A DNA stretch of 64,000 nt from Pseudomonas chlororaphis subsp. chlororaphis. Its GTDB lineage: Bacteria; Pseudomonadota; Gammaproteobacteria; Pseudomonadales; Pseudomonadaceae. The DNA is taken from positions 620,001-684,000 of the forward strand of contig NZ_CP027712.1 in assembly GCF_003945765.1 (NCBI RefSeq), given 5' to 3'. Positions 40,275-49,448 of the stretch are shown one piece after another; the first letter of the stretch is position 1; every line of letters starts with the position of its first letter. Under the pieces are notes generated by a model. It did not search any database. It was not told where the DNA came from and worked only from the letters and a program-made list of their open reading frames with translations. The translations under genes and the position numbers were made by a program.

Positions 40275-42761
40275 ATGCCTGACCTGCTTGACCACTACCC
40301 GCTGACGGCGGGTACCTACCACGAACTGCTCGACGCCAGCGGCGCGGTGCGCCCGCACTGGCGCCGATTGTTCGACCAGTTGCAGCGCAGCACACCGGCG
40401 CAGTTGATGCAGCGCCAGGCGCTGCTGACCCGGCAGATCCAGGAAAACGGCGTCACCTACAACGTCTATGCCGACCCCAAGGGCGCCGACCGGCCGTGGG
40501 AACTGGACCTGTTGCCCCATGTGATCGCCGCCGATGAATGGCAGCAGCTGTCCGCCGGGATCGCGCAACGGGCGCGTTTGCTCAATGCGGTACTGGCCGA
40601 TCTGTACGGCCCCCAGCGGCTGATCAGCGAGGGCCTGCTGCCGGCCGAGCTGGTCTTCGGCCATAACAACTTTCTCTGGCCGTGCCAGGGCATCCAGCCG
40701 CCGGAAGGCGCCTTCCTGCACCTGTACGCGGTCGACCTGGCGCGTACCCCGGACGGGCGCTGGTGGGTCACCGCCGACCGCACCCAGGCGCCGTCCGGTG
40801 CCGGCTACGCCCTGGAAAACCGCATGATCGTGTCCCGGGCCTTTCCGGACCTGTACCGCGATCTGCAGGTGCAGCACCTGGCCGGGTTCTTCCGCACCCT
40901 GCAGGAAACCCTGGCCCGCCAGGCGCCCCGGGACGACGAAGCGCCACTGATCGTGCTGCTGACCCCGGGACGTTTCAACGAGAGCTATTTCGAACACCTG
41001 TACCTGGCGCGCCAGCTCGGTTATCCGCTGGTGGAGGGCGGCGACCTGACGGTGCGCGATGCCACGGTCTACCTCAAGACCCTGAGCGGCCTGCGGCGGG
41101 TGCACGCGATCATGCGCCGGCTCGACGACGACTTCTGCGACCCGCTGGAACTGCGCACCGACTCGGCCCTCGGCGTGCCGGGGCTGCTGGAGGCGGTGCG
41201 GCGGGGGCGGGTGCTGGTGGCCAATGCCCTGGGCAGCGGCGTGCTGGAGTCGCCAGGCCTGCTGGGTTTCCTGCCGAAGATCAGCGAGCACTTGTTCGGC
41301 GAAAAACTGATTCTGCCGTCTGTCGCCACCTGGTGGTGCGGCGAGGCACCGGTGCTGGCCCAGGCCCTGGAGAAACTCCCGGAACTGCTGATCAAGCCGG
41401 CGTTCCCGTCCCAGAGCTTTGCCCCATTGTTCGGTCGCGACCTCTGCGAGAAAGAGCGCCAGGCCCTGGCCGAACGCATGCGGGCGCGACCTTATGCCTA
41501 TGTCGCCCAGGAACTGGCGCAACTGTCCCAGGCGCCGGTCTGGCAGGCCGAGGACGGCCAGCTGCAACCGCGGGCCATCGGCATGCGGGTGTATGCCGTG
41601 GCCAGCCGCGATGGTTACCGGGTACTGCCGGGCGGCTTGACCCGGGTGGCCGCCGAGGCCGATGCCGAGGTGGTATCGATGCAGCGCGGCGGCGCCAGCA
41701 AGGACACCTGGGTGCTGGGCGAACGTGCGCCCAGCGGCGAACAGTGGAAAGGCCAGCGGACCATCGGCGTGCATGAGCTGGTGCGGCGCGATCCGTACCT
41801 GCCGTCGCGGGTGGTGGAAAACCTGTTCTGGTTCGGCCGTTACTGCGAGCGTTGCGATGGCAGTGCGCGGCTGTTGCGGATCATGCTGGCGCGCTATGTC
41901 GACGGCGATGACCCGCAGGCCTTGCAGGCGGCGGTCGAGCTGGGCGAAAGCCTGATGCTGCTGCCGGACGAAGGCGAACTGCCCGAGCGTTTGTTGGCGG
42001 CCCTGCAGGGGGACGATTGGTCCTTCAGCCTGCGCTCCAACCTGCAGCGCCTGCAGTGGGCGGCGTCCCAGGTGCGCGGCAAGCTTTCGCGGGAAAACTG
42101 GCAGGCGCTGGTGGAATTGCAGCGCGAAGCCTTGGCACTGGAAGCCCGCGAGCCGGACTTCGGCGAGCTGCTGGACTTCCTCAACCGCCTGGTGATGTCC
42201 CTGGCGGCGCTGTCGGGTTTCGCCCTGGACGACATGACCCGCGACGAAGGCTGGCGCTTTTTGATGATTGGCCGGCGCATCGAGCGCCTGCAGTTTCTCA
42301 GCAGCAGCCTGGCGGCCTTCCTGCGCAGCGCCACCGCGTTCGACCAGGCCGGGCTGGAGTGGCTGCTGGAACTGGGCAACAGCAGCATCACCTACCGTTC
42401 CCGCTACCTGGCGGTGGCGCAGTTGATCCCGGTGCTCGACCTGTTGCTGCTCGACGAACAGAACCCCCATGCGGTGCTGTTCCAGCTGAAGCTGGTGACC
42501 CGGACCCTCAATCGCTTGAACGACGAGTTCGGCGTACCGCGCGAGGCCGGTTTGCCCAAGCTGGTGGGGCGTCTGGGGCGCTTCGACCTGGGCTGCCTGG
42601 AAAACCCGCTGTTCGGCGAGGCCAGCGTGCGGGCGGCGCTCGAAGGCCTGGCCGACCTGTTGCAGGAAATCGCCGATGCCAGCGGGCAGGTCTCCGACCG
42701 CCTGGCGCTGCGGCATTTCGCCCATGTCGACGATGTCAGCCAACGAACGGTATCCGTCTGA
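40275..42761 (+). CDS. Circularly permuted ATP-grasp protein fused to alpha-E domain
   Basis: This 828-residue protein joins two parts that are separate genes in many bacteria. Residues about 1-480 are the circularly permuted ATP-grasp type (DUF404/DUF407; NGVTYNVYADP, VFGHNNFLWPCQGI, VVEGGDLTVRD-like VEGGDLTVRDATVYLKTL, TWWCGEAPVL, LLIKPAFPSQSF, GMRVYAVASRDGYRVLPGG). Residues about 515-820 are the all-helical alpha-E domain (DUF403; SRVVENLFWFGRYCERCDGSA). ATP-grasp enzymes of this class are predicted peptide ligases; this is from domain analysis in the literature and not biochemistry on this protein. It shares one base with the next gene. Confidence 0.88.
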   Translation: MPDLLDHYPLTAGTYHELLDASGAVRPHWRRLFDQLQRSTPAQLMQRQALLTRQIQENGVTYNVYADPKGADRPWELDLLPHVIAADEWQQLSAGIAQRARLLNAVLADLYGPQRLISEGLLPAELVFGHNNFLWPCQGIQPPEGAFLHLYAVDLARTPDGRWWVTADRTQAPSGAGYALENRMIVSRAFPDLYRDLQVQHLAGFFRTLQETLARQAPRDDEAPLIVLLTPGRFNESYFEHLYLARQLGYPLVEGGDLTVRDATVYLKTLSGLRRVHAIMRRLDDDFCDPLELRTDSALGVPGLLEAVRRGRVLVANALGSGVLESPGLLGFLPKISEHLFGEKLILPSVATWWCGEAPVLAQALEKLPELLIKPAFPSQSFAPLFGRDLCEKERQALAERMRARPYAYVAQELAQLSQAPVWQAEDGQLQPRAIGMRVYAVASRDGYRVLPGGLTRVAAEADAEVVSMQRGGASKDTWVLGERAPSGEQWKGQRTIGVHELVRRDPYLPSRVVENLFWFGRYCERCDGSARLLRIMLARYVDGDDPQALQAAVELGESLMLLPDEGELPERLLAALQGDDWSFSLRSNLQRLQWAASQVRGKLSRENWQALVELQREALALEAREPDFGELLDFLNRLVMSLAALSGFALDDMTRDEGWRFLMIGRRIERLQFLSSSLAAFLRSATAFDQAGLEWLLELGNSSITYRSRYLAVAQLIPVLDLLLLDEQNPHAVLFQLKLVTRTLNRLNDEFGVPREAGLPKLVGRLGRFDLGCLENPLFGEASVRAALEGLADLLQEIADASGQVSDRLALRHFAHVDDVSQRTVSV

Positions 42762-43666
42762 TGAGCGCTCATTACCAGGTCTTCCACGATACCCATTACC
42801 ACTACGACAGCCCGGTTTCCCTGGCCCAGCAGCTGGCGCACCTGTGGCCGCGCGCCTGCGCCTGGCAGCATTGCAGCCAGCAGGAACTGCTGATCAGCCC
42901 CGACCCCACCAGCCGTCGCGACGAGCTGGACGTGTTCGGCAACCCACTGACCCGGCTGGCGTTCGAGCGGCCCCATGACGAGCTGCTGGTTAATGCGCAG
43001 CTGACGGTGGAGGTGCTGGCTAGGCCCACGCCGGATTTCACCCGTTCATTGCCCTGGGACGCCACCCGCAGTGCGCTGACCTACAGCAGCCGGCCGTTAT
43101 CCGCAGCCTTGATGGAGGCGTGCCGTTACCGCTTCGAGTCGCCTTATGTGCACTTGAAGAAAAGCTTCGTCGAGTTCTCCGAAAGCTGTTTCCCCGCCGG
43201 GCGTCCGTTATTGCTGGGGGTGCAAGCGTTGATGGAAAAGATCTTCAGCGAGTTCACCTTCGATGCCGAAGCCACCCAGGTGGCGACGCCGCTGGTGGAA
43301 GTGCTGGAGCGGCGGCGCGGGGTCTGCCAGGACTTCGCCCACCTGATGCTGGCGTGTTTGCGTTCCCGCGGTTTGGCGGCGCGTTATGTCAGCGGCTACC
43401 TGCTGACCCAGCCGCCACCGGGGCAGCCACGCCTGATCGGCGCAGATGCCTCCCATGCCTGGGTTTCGGTGTTCTGCCCGGTGCTCGGCTGGGTGGATTT
43501 CGACCCGACCAACAACGTGCAGCCGGCGCTGGAGCACATCACCCTGGCCTGGGGCCGGGATTTTTCCGATGTCTCGCCGTTGCGCGGGGTGATTCTCGGC
43601 GGCGGCAGCCACGACCCGGAAGTGCGGGTGACAGTGATGCCGCTGAATGAACGGATCTCTCTGTAG
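42761..43666 (+). CDS. Transglutaminase-like cysteine protease family protein
   Basis: This 301-residue protein has the bacterial transglutaminase N-terminal domain (about 1-80; HYQVFHDTHYHYDSPVSL) and a transglutaminase core with the triad Cys189 (RGVCQDFAHL), His232 (ASHAWVSV) and Asp248 (DFDPTNN). It probably acts as a peptidase or acyl-transfer enzyme. Its ATG overlaps the stop of the ATP-grasp gene. Its own TAG stop lies inside the class B repeat that follows. Confidence 0.9.
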   Translation: MSAHYQVFHDTHYHYDSPVSLAQQLAHLWPRACAWQHCSQQELLISPDPTSRRDELDVFGNPLTRLAFERPHDELLVNAQLTVEVLARPTPDFTRSLPWDATRSALTYSSRPLSAALMEACRYRFESPYVHLKKSFVEFSESCFPAGRPLLLGVQALMEKIFSEFTFDAEATQVATPLVEVLERRRGVCQDFAHLMLACLRSRGLAARYVSGYLLTQPPPGQPRLIGADASHAWVSVFCPVLGWVDFDPTNNVQPALEHITLAWGRDFSDVSPLRGVILGGGSHDPEVRVTVMPLNERISL

Positions 43667-43765
43667 CCGCTGCCGCAGGCTGCGCTCGGGCGCGTAGCGG
43701 CCGTGCTTTGGTGGCCACAGGAAGGTTCTTCGAACCTTATCGCAGCCTTCGGCAGCGGCTACAGG
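43661..43765. repeat. Class B palindromic element, copy 2
   Basis: The left arm TGTAGCCGCTGCCGCAGGCTGCG is mirrored by CGCAGCCTTCGGCAGCGGCTACAG. It supplies the TAG stop of the upstream gene and ends 18 bp before the NUDIX gene. Confidence 0.8.
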
Positions 43766-43782
43766 CTTTACAGGAGTTACTT

Positions 43783-44202
43783 ATGTTCCCGGTATCGATC
43801 AAGGGCGTGCTGCAATCCCCCGAGGGGCTGGTGGTGCTGATGCTCAACGAGCGTGACGAGTGGGAGCTGCCCGGCGGGCGGATCGAGCTGTGGGAGACGG
43901 CGCCCCAATGCCTGGCGCGGGAGATCGAGGAGGAGCTGGACGTGCGGGTGGCGGTGGGCGAGCCGCTGGATTCGTACCTGTTCGAAGTCATCCCTGGCAA
44001 GCAGGTCTTTATCTCGACCTATCGCTGCCGGCTCCTGGGCGGTTTTGTGCCAACCGTCAGCCACGAGCACAAGGAAATCGGCCTGTTCGCGTCGGACCGG
44101 CTACCGGCCAACTTGCCACAGGGTTATCGCGATTCGATTGTCAAAGCGTTGGGTATCCGAGGGTCGGCAACGGATGGCCGACCCCAGATCCCGAGGGCCT
44201 GA
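43783..44202 (+). CDS. NUDIX hydrolase
   Basis: This 139-residue protein has a NUDIX box in the segment 36-58: GGRIELWETAPQCLAREIEE followed by ELDV, matching Gx5Ex7REUxEExGU except for the last Gly. It probably hydrolyses a nucleoside diphosphate derivative; the substrate cannot be told from sequence. CAGGAG lies 6 nt before the ATG at 43783. It follows the class B repeat and is likely expressed apart from the ATP-grasp operon. Confidence 0.85.
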   Translation: MFPVSIKGVLQSPEGLVVLMLNERDEWELPGGRIELWETAPQCLAREIEEELDVRVAVGEPLDSYLFEVIPGKQVFISTYRCRLLGGFVPTVSHEHKEIGLFASDRLPANLPQGYRDSIVKALGIRGSATDGRPQIPRA

Positions 44203-44226
44203 TAGAGGTATCGGGCCTGGCGGGTC

Positions 44227-44412
44227 TCAGGCCTTGGGAGCCTGATCGTCTACTGCATCGGCGTCGTCGACGGCCACGTCGTCTTCTGTCTCCGGGCTTG
44301 GTGCGCCGGCTTCTTCAGCGGCCGCTTTCTTGCGTTGCAGCTTTTCCTCTTTCTTCTGCTCCTTTGCCAGGTCTCGCTGACGTTTGGCGAAGGAGTAATT
44401 GGGTTTAGCCAT
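44227..44412 (-). CDS. Small bipolar-charged hypothetical protein (61 aa)
   Basis: The N-terminal half is basic and helical (MAKPNYSFAKRQRDLAKEQK, then KEEKLQRKK), the C-terminal half acidic (PETEDDVAVDDADAVDDQ). AGAGGA lies 6 nt upstream of the ATG at 44412. It has no membrane segment or cysteine. It resembles the small conserved proteins annotated in many pseudomonads without a function. Confidence 0.75.
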   Translation of the reverse strand: MAKPNYSFAKRQRDLAKEQKKEEKLQRKKAAAEEAGAPSPETEDDVAVDDADAVDDQAPKA

Positions 44413-44481
44413 GGGCGATCCTCTGGGGTCGAAGGTGAGGTTTGAGCGGCGCGTATTCTGCCCTGTATCGGAGCCCGGCGG

Positions 44482-45069
44482 TTAATCGGGTTTCTGCTCG
44501 GCCCATTTGGGGACTACCGTGGGTTGCCAGGCTTCCAGCGCCTCCAGCAGTTTGCGCGGCGATTCGCTCACTTGCAGCATGTCACGGTGCGGGGTGCGAA
44601 CGAAGCCTTCGCCGACGATATGATCGAGAAAACCCGTGAGCTTCTCGTAGAAACCATTCACTTCCAGCAACCCCAGGGGCTTGGCGTGGTAACCCAACTG
44701 GCCCCAGGTCCAGACCTCGAACAACTCTTCCAGGGTGCCCAGGCCACCCGGCAGCGCGATAAAAGCGTCGCTCAACTCGGCCATGCGTGCCTTGCGGGCG
44801 TGCATGCCGTCGACCACCTCCAGGCGCGTCAGGCCCGGATGGCCGATTTCCTTGTCCTTGAGGCTCTGGGGAATGATGCCGATGACTTCGCCGCCAGCCG
44901 CCAGGGCCGCGTCGGCGACTATGCCCATCAGGCCGACGGCGCCACCGCCATAGACCAGGGTCAGCTTGCGCTCGGCCAGCTGGCGCCCGAGGGCTTCGGC
45001 GGCCTCGCGGTAGGCCGGGTTGGTGCCGGTGCTGGCACCGCAGAACACGCATACAGACGCTAAAGACAT
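44482..45069 (-). CDS. LOG family phosphoribohydrolase (TIGR00730)
   Basis: This 195-residue Rossmann-fold protein has the family motifs [11 protein letters not shown] (about 39-49) and [20 protein letters not shown] (about 107-126; PGGxGTxxE). Relatives cleave nucleoside 5'-monophosphates such as AMP or cytokinin riboside monophosphate into base and ribose 5-phosphate. Older lysine decarboxylase annotations of this family are wrong. It is expressed alone. Confidence 0.9.
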   Translation of the reverse strand: MSLASVCVFCGASTGTNPAYREAAEALGRQLAERKLTLVYGGGAVGLMGIVADAALAAGGEVIGIIPQSLKDKEIGHPGLTRLEVVDGMHARKARMAELSDAFIALPGGLGTLEELFEVWTWGQLGYHAKPLGLLEVNGFYEKLTGFLDHIVGEGFVRTPHRDMLQVSESPRKLLEALEAWQPTVVPKWAEQKPD

Positions 45070-45129
45070 GCCTTACTCCATGGTCAGTGAGGGCCACAGA
45101 GTAATGGCTGGCCGGCCGCGCTCCAAGGG

Positions 45130-45219
45130 TCAATCCTCGCCGCGGGGGCTTTCATAGGTGCCGCTGGCGCCACAGGCATAGGCGGCGAGCAGGCTGCGGA
45201 ACAGACTGTTGAGGTGCAT
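45130..45219 (-). CDS. Candidate 29-residue small protein
   Basis: The ATG at 45219 opens a short frame reading MHLNSLFRSLLAAYACGASG and ending YESPRGED. GGAG lies 8 nt upstream. The first part is a short hydrophobic helix with one cysteine and the end is polar. It lies between the LOG gene and azurin in otherwise empty DNA. Good start signals support it, but a frame this short could be chance. Confidence 0.45.
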   Translation of the reverse strand: MHLNSLFRSLLAAYACGASGTYESPRGED

Positions 45220-45308
45220 GGCAGACACTCCGATAGTGATGTGCGCCGAGCATAGGTCCGCGGCCGATGGCTGGCTGTTTGATTCTCTCGATCAGGCCGA
45301 TAGCGCAA

Positions 45309-45338
45309 AGTTGTATACAATTTCTTGATGTAAATCAT
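45309..45338 (+). promoter_or_regulatory. ANR/FNR-type box and palindrome upstream of azurin
   Basis: TTGATGTAAATCAT at 45325-45338 matches the ANR/FNR consensus TTGAT-N4-ATCAA at 9 of 10 positions. TTGTATACAA at 45311-45320 is a perfect 10-bp palindrome just upstream and could bind another regulator or overlap a -35 region. Azurin is known to be ANR-controlled in P. aeruginosa. Confidence 0.65.
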
Positions 45339-45418
45339 AGGAACTTGTGAAAAATTCAGGCAGTCTTCACCTTCATGGATTCAGATGGATTTTGTTAACC
45401 CTGCCTTGGAGATTCACC

Positions 45419-45865
45419 ATGTTTGCCAAACTCGTTGCGGTATCCCTGCTGACACTGGCCAGCAGCCAGCTGATGGCCGCCGAATGTAAGGTCGATGTCG
45501 ACTCCACCGACCAGATGTCCTTCAACACGAAGGAAATCACCATCGACAAGAGCTGCAAGACCTTCACCGTGAACCTGACCCACTCCGGCAGCCTGCCGAA
45601 GAACGTCATGGGCCATAACTGGGTATTGAGCAAAAGCGCGGACATGGCCGGTATCGCTACCGACGGCATGGCCGCCGGCATCGACAAGAACTACCTGAAA
45701 GAAGGCGACAGCCGCGTCATCGCCCACACCAAGATCATCGGCTCCGGCGAAAAAGATTCGGTGACCTTCGACGTGTCGAAGCTGACCGCTGGCGAAAGCT
45801 ACGAGTTCTTCTGCTCGTTCCCGGGCCACAACTCGATGATGAAAGGCGCTGTGGTGCTGAAGTGA
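45419..45865 (+). CDS. azu: Azurin (blue copper protein)
   Basis: This 148-residue precursor has a 20-residue signal peptide ending [10 protein letters not shown] and a 128-residue mature protein. The copper ligands are intact: His46 (MGHNW), Cys112 and His117 (FFCSFPGH), Met121 (NSMM), with the Cys3-Cys26 disulfide. It carries electrons in the periplasm, classically linked to denitrification and oxidative stress. The ANR-like box upstream suggests oxygen control. A strong terminator follows. Confidence 0.97.
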   Translation: MFAKLVAVSLLTLASSQLMAAECKVDVDSTDQMSFNTKEITIDKSCKTFTVNLTHSGSLPKNVMGHNWVLSKSADMAGIATDGMAAGIDKNYLKEGDSRVIAHTKIIGSGEKDSVTFDVSKLTAGESYEFFCSFPGHNSMMKGAVVLK

Positions 45866-45885
45866 TCGGTTGATTCCGTGTGATG

Positions 45886-45913
45886 AAAAAGCGCCCTGCG
45901 GGGCGCTTTTTTT
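45886..45913 (+). terminator. Terminator after azurin
   Basis: AAAAAGCGCCC, loop TGCG, GGGCGCTTTTTTT. Confidence 0.92.
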
Positions 45914-45939
45914 GTGCCTGGAACTGCGTATACAGACTT

Positions 45940-46087
45940 GTGCCGCTGCCGAGCCTGCGAGGCTGCGTACGAGGACGCAGTCCTCGCAAAACCTGCCCAC
46001 GCGGTCCATCGAACATAACGTGGCGCCTGGTTTGGCGACCGCTCTGCGACCGTGCGCAGCCTCGCAGCCTCGGCAGCGGCTACGGGC
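45940..46087. repeat. Class B palindromic element, copy 3 (variant)
   Basis: TGCCGCTGCCGAGCCTGCGAGGCTGCG is mirrored by CGCAGCCTCGCAGCCTCGGCAGCGGC. The arms carry an extra GAGCCTGC unit relative to other copies. It lies between azurin and nadE. Confidence 0.7.
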
Positions 46088-46090
46088 TGT

Positions 46091-46918
46091 TTATGGCGCG
46101 AACGGCATCACGCGTTTGTGATGGGTCTTGTTGTAGGTGTTGCAGATGATCTTGAACGCCTCCTCGCGCACCGGCTGGCCGTGGAGGAAGGCGTCGATCT
46201 CGGCGTAGGTCACGCCGTGGGACGCTTCGTCCGGCTTGCCGGGAGACAGGTCTTCCAGGTCGGCGGTAGGGATCTTCTCCACCAGCGACTCCGGCGCGCC
46301 GAAATGCCGGGCAATGGCCCGCACCTGGTTCTTCACCAGCCCGCTCAGCGGGGCCAGGTCGCAGGCGCCGTCACCGAACTTGGTGAAGAAACCCATCACC
46401 GCTTCGGCGGCGTGGTCGGTGCCGATCACCAGGCCGTGGGCAGCGCCGGCGATGGTGTACTGCGCGACCATGCGCATGCGTGCCTTGGTGTTGCCAAGGA
46501 CGAAGTCCCGGCTTACCGCCTGATGGCCTTCGAAGGCCGCCACTTCATTGGCCAGGGACTTGACCGCCGGCCCGATGTTCACGGTGTGGCGCTCGTCGGG
46601 TTCGATGAAATCCACCGAGGCCTGGGCATCGTGTTCGTCGAACTGCACGTCGTACGGCAGGCGCACGGCGATGAAACGATAGCCCTGGTCGCCACTGCTG
46701 GCGCGCAGTTCGCGCATCGCCCGCTGGGCCAGCAGGCCCGCGGTCAGGGAGTCGACGCCACCGCTGATGCCCAGCACCAGGGCCTTGAGCCCGGAATTGA
46801 GCAGGCATTGCTGGATGAACGCGACCCGCCGGGCGACTTCTGCCTCGAGATCGGCCTGGTCCTTGAAAGGGGGTTGGACCTTGAGCTGTTCAGCAATCTC
46901 ACGCTGTACGGCTTGCAT
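46091..46918 (-). CDS. nadE: NH3-dependent NAD+ synthetase
   Basis: This 275-residue enzyme adenylates and amidates nicotinic acid adenine dinucleotide. The PP-loop [18 protein letters not shown] is at about 48-65, with [20 protein letters not shown] downstream. It lacks the N-terminal glutaminase domain of the long form, so it uses ammonia. AAGGAG lies upstream inside the end of pncB, and only 3 nt separate the genes. Confidence 0.96.
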   Translation of the reverse strand: MQAVQREIAEQLKVQPPFKDQADLEAEVARRVAFIQQCLLNSGLKALVLGISGGVDSLTAGLLAQRAMRELRASSGDQGYRFIAVRLPYDVQFDEHDAQASVDFIEPDERHTVNIGPAVKSLANEVAAFEGHQAVSRDFVLGNTKARMRMVAQYTIAGAAHGLVIGTDHAAEAVMGFFTKFGDGACDLAPLSGLVKNQVRAIARHFGAPESLVEKIPTADLEDLSPGKPDEASHGVTYAEIDAFLHGQPVREEAFKIICNTYNKTHHKRVMPFAP

Positions 46919-46921
46919 GAT

Positions 46922-48148
46922 TCACTCCTTGCTTGATGTGCCAGAAAGGGCGGCAGGTACTTGGAAAACGTGGCGCAAATAAGCGACGAAGTTGGGATCC
47001 TTGCAGTGGGTCTTGCCCGCTTCGTCGGAGATCTTGGCGACGGGCTGGCCATTGCAGGCGGCCATTTTAAGCACGATGCTCATCGGCTCGACACCGGGAA
47101 TATCGCACGTCAGGTTGGTGCCGATACCGAAGCTGACATTGATCCGACCGCGCAACGCACGAAAAATCTCCAGGGACTTGGGCAGTGTCAGGCTGTCGGA
47201 GAACACCAGGGTCTTGCTCATCGGCTCGATGCCCAGTTTCAGGTAATGGGCGATGGCCTTTTCCGCCCAGATGATCGGGTCGCCCGAGTCATGGCGCAAA
47301 CCGTCGAACAGCTTGGCGAAGTACAGATCAAAATCGTTGAGGAAGGCGTCCGTGGTGATGCAGTCGGTCAGGGCGATCCCCAGCAGGCCGCGGTACTCGC
47401 GGACCCAGCAGTCGAGGGCGGCGATCTGGCTGTCGATCAGCCGCGGCCCCAGTTGCTGGTGGGCCATGATCCATTCGTGGGCCATGGTGCCCAGGGGTTT
47501 CATGTCCAGCTCGCGGGACAGGTGCACGTTGCTGGTGCCGACGAAACGCCCGGGGAAGTCGTGCTTGAGCACGTTCACCACTTCTTCCTGGACCCGGTAC
47601 GAGAAACGCCGGCGGGTGCCGAAGTCGGCCACCTGCAGGTGCGACAGTTCATCGGCGCTGGCGTTGGCGCTCAGCCAGTCGAACTTGCGATACAGCTGTT
47701 CGCGCGCCTGTTCCAGGACGACTTCGCGGTAGCGATAGCGGTTACGCACCTCGCTGACGATCGCCAGCATCGGCACTTCGAACAGGATCACGTGCAGCCA
47801 GGGCCCGCGCAGGCGGATGAACAGCTCGCCGTTCTCGATACCGGTATGCACATACCGCAGGTTGAAGCGGAACAGCCCGAGAAAACGCAGGAAGTCCGGT
47901 TTCAGGAAGCTGATGCGCTCGAGAAAACTCAACTGGTCGGCGCTCAGGCTCAGGTCGGCCAGGCGCTCGAACTGATAACGGATCTCCGCCAGATAGGGGC
48001 GCAGGTCCTCGCTGTTGCGGCAGCGGAATTCCCATTCGACTTCCACATTGGGGTAGTTGTGCAGCACCGCCTGCATCATGGTCAGTTTGTAGAAGTCGGT
48101 GTCGAGCAGGTTCTGCACGATGCGATCGGCAAACACACTCTCGCTCAT
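46922..48148 (-). CDS. pncB: Nicotinate phosphoribosyltransferase
   Basis: This 408-residue enzyme makes nicotinate mononucleotide, the entry step of NAD salvage. The N-terminal motif [20 protein letters not shown] and the central [19 protein letters not shown] and [14 protein letters not shown] are typical. I chose the ATG at 48148 ([10 protein letters not shown]), with GGAG 8 nt upstream; ten further codons upstream are open. It forms a NAD salvage operon with nadE. Confidence 0.96.
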   Translation of the reverse strand: MSESVFADRIVQNLLDTDFYKLTMMQAVLHNYPNVEVEWEFRCRNSEDLRPYLAEIRYQFERLADLSLSADQLSFLERISFLKPDFLRFLGLFRFNLRYVHTGIENGELFIRLRGPWLHVILFEVPMLAIVSEVRNRYRYREVVLEQAREQLYRKFDWLSANASADELSHLQVADFGTRRRFSYRVQEEVVNVLKHDFPGRFVGTSNVHLSRELDMKPLGTMAHEWIMAHQQLGPRLIDSQIAALDCWVREYRGLLGIALTDCITTDAFLNDFDLYFAKLFDGLRHDSGDPIIWAEKAIAHYLKLGIEPMSKTLVFSDSLTLPKSLEIFRALRGRINVSFGIGTNLTCDIPGVEPMSIVLKMAACNGQPVAKISDEAGKTHCKDPNFVAYLRHVFQVPAALSGTSSKE

Positions 48149-48283
48149 AACGGGAATCTCCATGCTGGCCGCGATCAAGGGCGCGGCTTTCCAGCTTGTT
48201 CAATGAAGGCAGTAGTGGCGCATATCCGCCGTGGGTTTTGCCAGTGTTTTTTGCTTGAGGACGATGTCGAGGCTGATGGCCTC

Positions 48284-48349
48284 ATCGCGGGCAAGCCTCG
48301 CTTCTACAAGAGCGGTGCCGTACCTGTAGGAGCGAGGCTTGCCCGCGAT
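48284..48349. repeat. Paired REP element (REPIN-like), class A
   Basis: ATCGCGGGCAAGCCTCGCTTCTAC at the left and GTAGGAGCGAGGCTTGCCCGCGAT at the right form a long inverted repeat. It lies between the LysR gene and pncB. Confidence 0.85.
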
Positions 48350-48379
48350 AGCTCCCGTGCGGCCTGCACTCATCCCGGA

Positions 48380-49285
48380 TCAGGCCGGCGTCGGGCTGTC
48401 GATCTGTTCCAGCATCCAGCGTACGAAGTCCCGCACCTTGGGCACTTCGGCCGCATGTTCGGGGTAGGCCAGGTAATAGGCATCGTGGCTGGGCATGGCG
48501 TAGTCCCAGGCCAGCACCAGCTTGCCCTCGGCCAGTTCTTCTTCCACCAGGAACCGCGGCAGCAGGGCCACGCCGCAGCCGACCTGGGCGGCCCTGATGC
48601 ACATGTAGAAGGTTTCGAAGCGCGGGCCGTGATAGCTGTGCTCGGTGTGGTAACCCTGGCTGTCGAACCAGTCATGCCAGGCCTGCGGCCGCGAGGCCAG
48701 TTGCAGCAGCACCAGCTCGGCCAGCTGCGTCGGGTCGGTGAACGGCTTGTCCGGCAGGCTGCCGGGGGCGCAGACCGCCACCAGCTCTTCGCCGAACAGC
48801 TTCAGGCACTCGGTGCCGGGACGCGAACCCTGGCCGAAGTAGAACGCCATGTCGCTGCGGCCCTGCAGCAGGTCGTCGGCTTCCTGCTCGTTGCACAGGT
48901 CCAGGTGGATCTGCGGGTGGCGCAGGCGCCAGCCCTTGAGGCGCGGCACCAGCCAGCGCGCGCCGAAGGTCGATGGGGTGGACACCCGCAGGACTTCGGT
49001 TTCGCCGCCGTAGGAGCGCAGGTAATGGGTCGACATCTCGATCTGCGAGAGGATCTTGCGCACCTCCACCAGATACAGGTCGCCGGCCGGGGTCAGTTGC
49101 AGGCGCCGGCGTACCCGGCGAAACAGCAGGTGTTGCAGGAGCTCTTCCAACTGCGCGACCTGCTTGCTGACCGCGCTCTGGGTCAGGTTCAGCTCCTCGG
49201 CGGCGCGGGTGAAGCTCAGGTGCCGGGTGACGGCCTCGAAACACTGCAGGGCGGTGATCGAGGGCAGGTAGCGTTTGTTCAGCAT
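48380..49285 (-). CDS. LysR-family transcriptional regulator
   Basis: This 301-residue protein has an N-terminal helix-turn-helix (about 8-65; FTRAAEELNLTQSAVSKQV) and a substrate-binding effector domain (about 92-295). It is divergent from amaB with a 163-bp shared control region, so it is likely the regulator of the amaB-amaA genes. I chose the ATG at 49285 with AAGGAA 7 nt upstream. Confidence 0.92.
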   Translation of the reverse strand: MLNKRYLPSITALQCFEAVTRHLSFTRAAEELNLTQSAVSKQVAQLEELLQHLLFRRVRRRLQLTPAGDLYLVEVRKILSQIEMSTHYLRSYGGETEVLRVSTPSTFGARWLVPRLKGWRLRHPQIHLDLCNEQEADDLLQGRSDMAFYFGQGSRPGTECLKLFGEELVAVCAPGSLPDKPFTDPTQLAELVLLQLASRPQAWHDWFDSQGYHTEHSYHGPRFETFYMCIRAAQVGCGVALLPRFLVEEELAEGKLVLAWDYAMPSHDAYYLAYPEHAAEVPKVRDFVRWMLEQIDSPTPA

Positions 49286-49448
49286 CGAGGGTTCCTTGTT
49301 CTTGTCCCGGCTGCGCAGCATGAATAAACGGAATGATATCTCGCCTAATCGTCGTTTGTTGGCAAGTCTCGGGCCGGCTACAACTACAGTCCTGAATGGC
49401 TGTGTCAACGGCTACGACTTTTTGCTTTCCATTTGTAAGGAGTGACCC

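Noticed and set aside
36765..42743. Very long minus-strand frames (956 and 834 codons) across the transglutaminase and ATP-grasp genes
   Set aside because: Gln/Arg/Gly-rich shadow proteins; the plus-strand genes have clear motifs and ribosome sites.
46961..49327. A 788-codon plus-strand frame across pncB and the LysR gene
   Set aside because: It spans two recognised minus-strand genes plus a REP pair; no protein motif.
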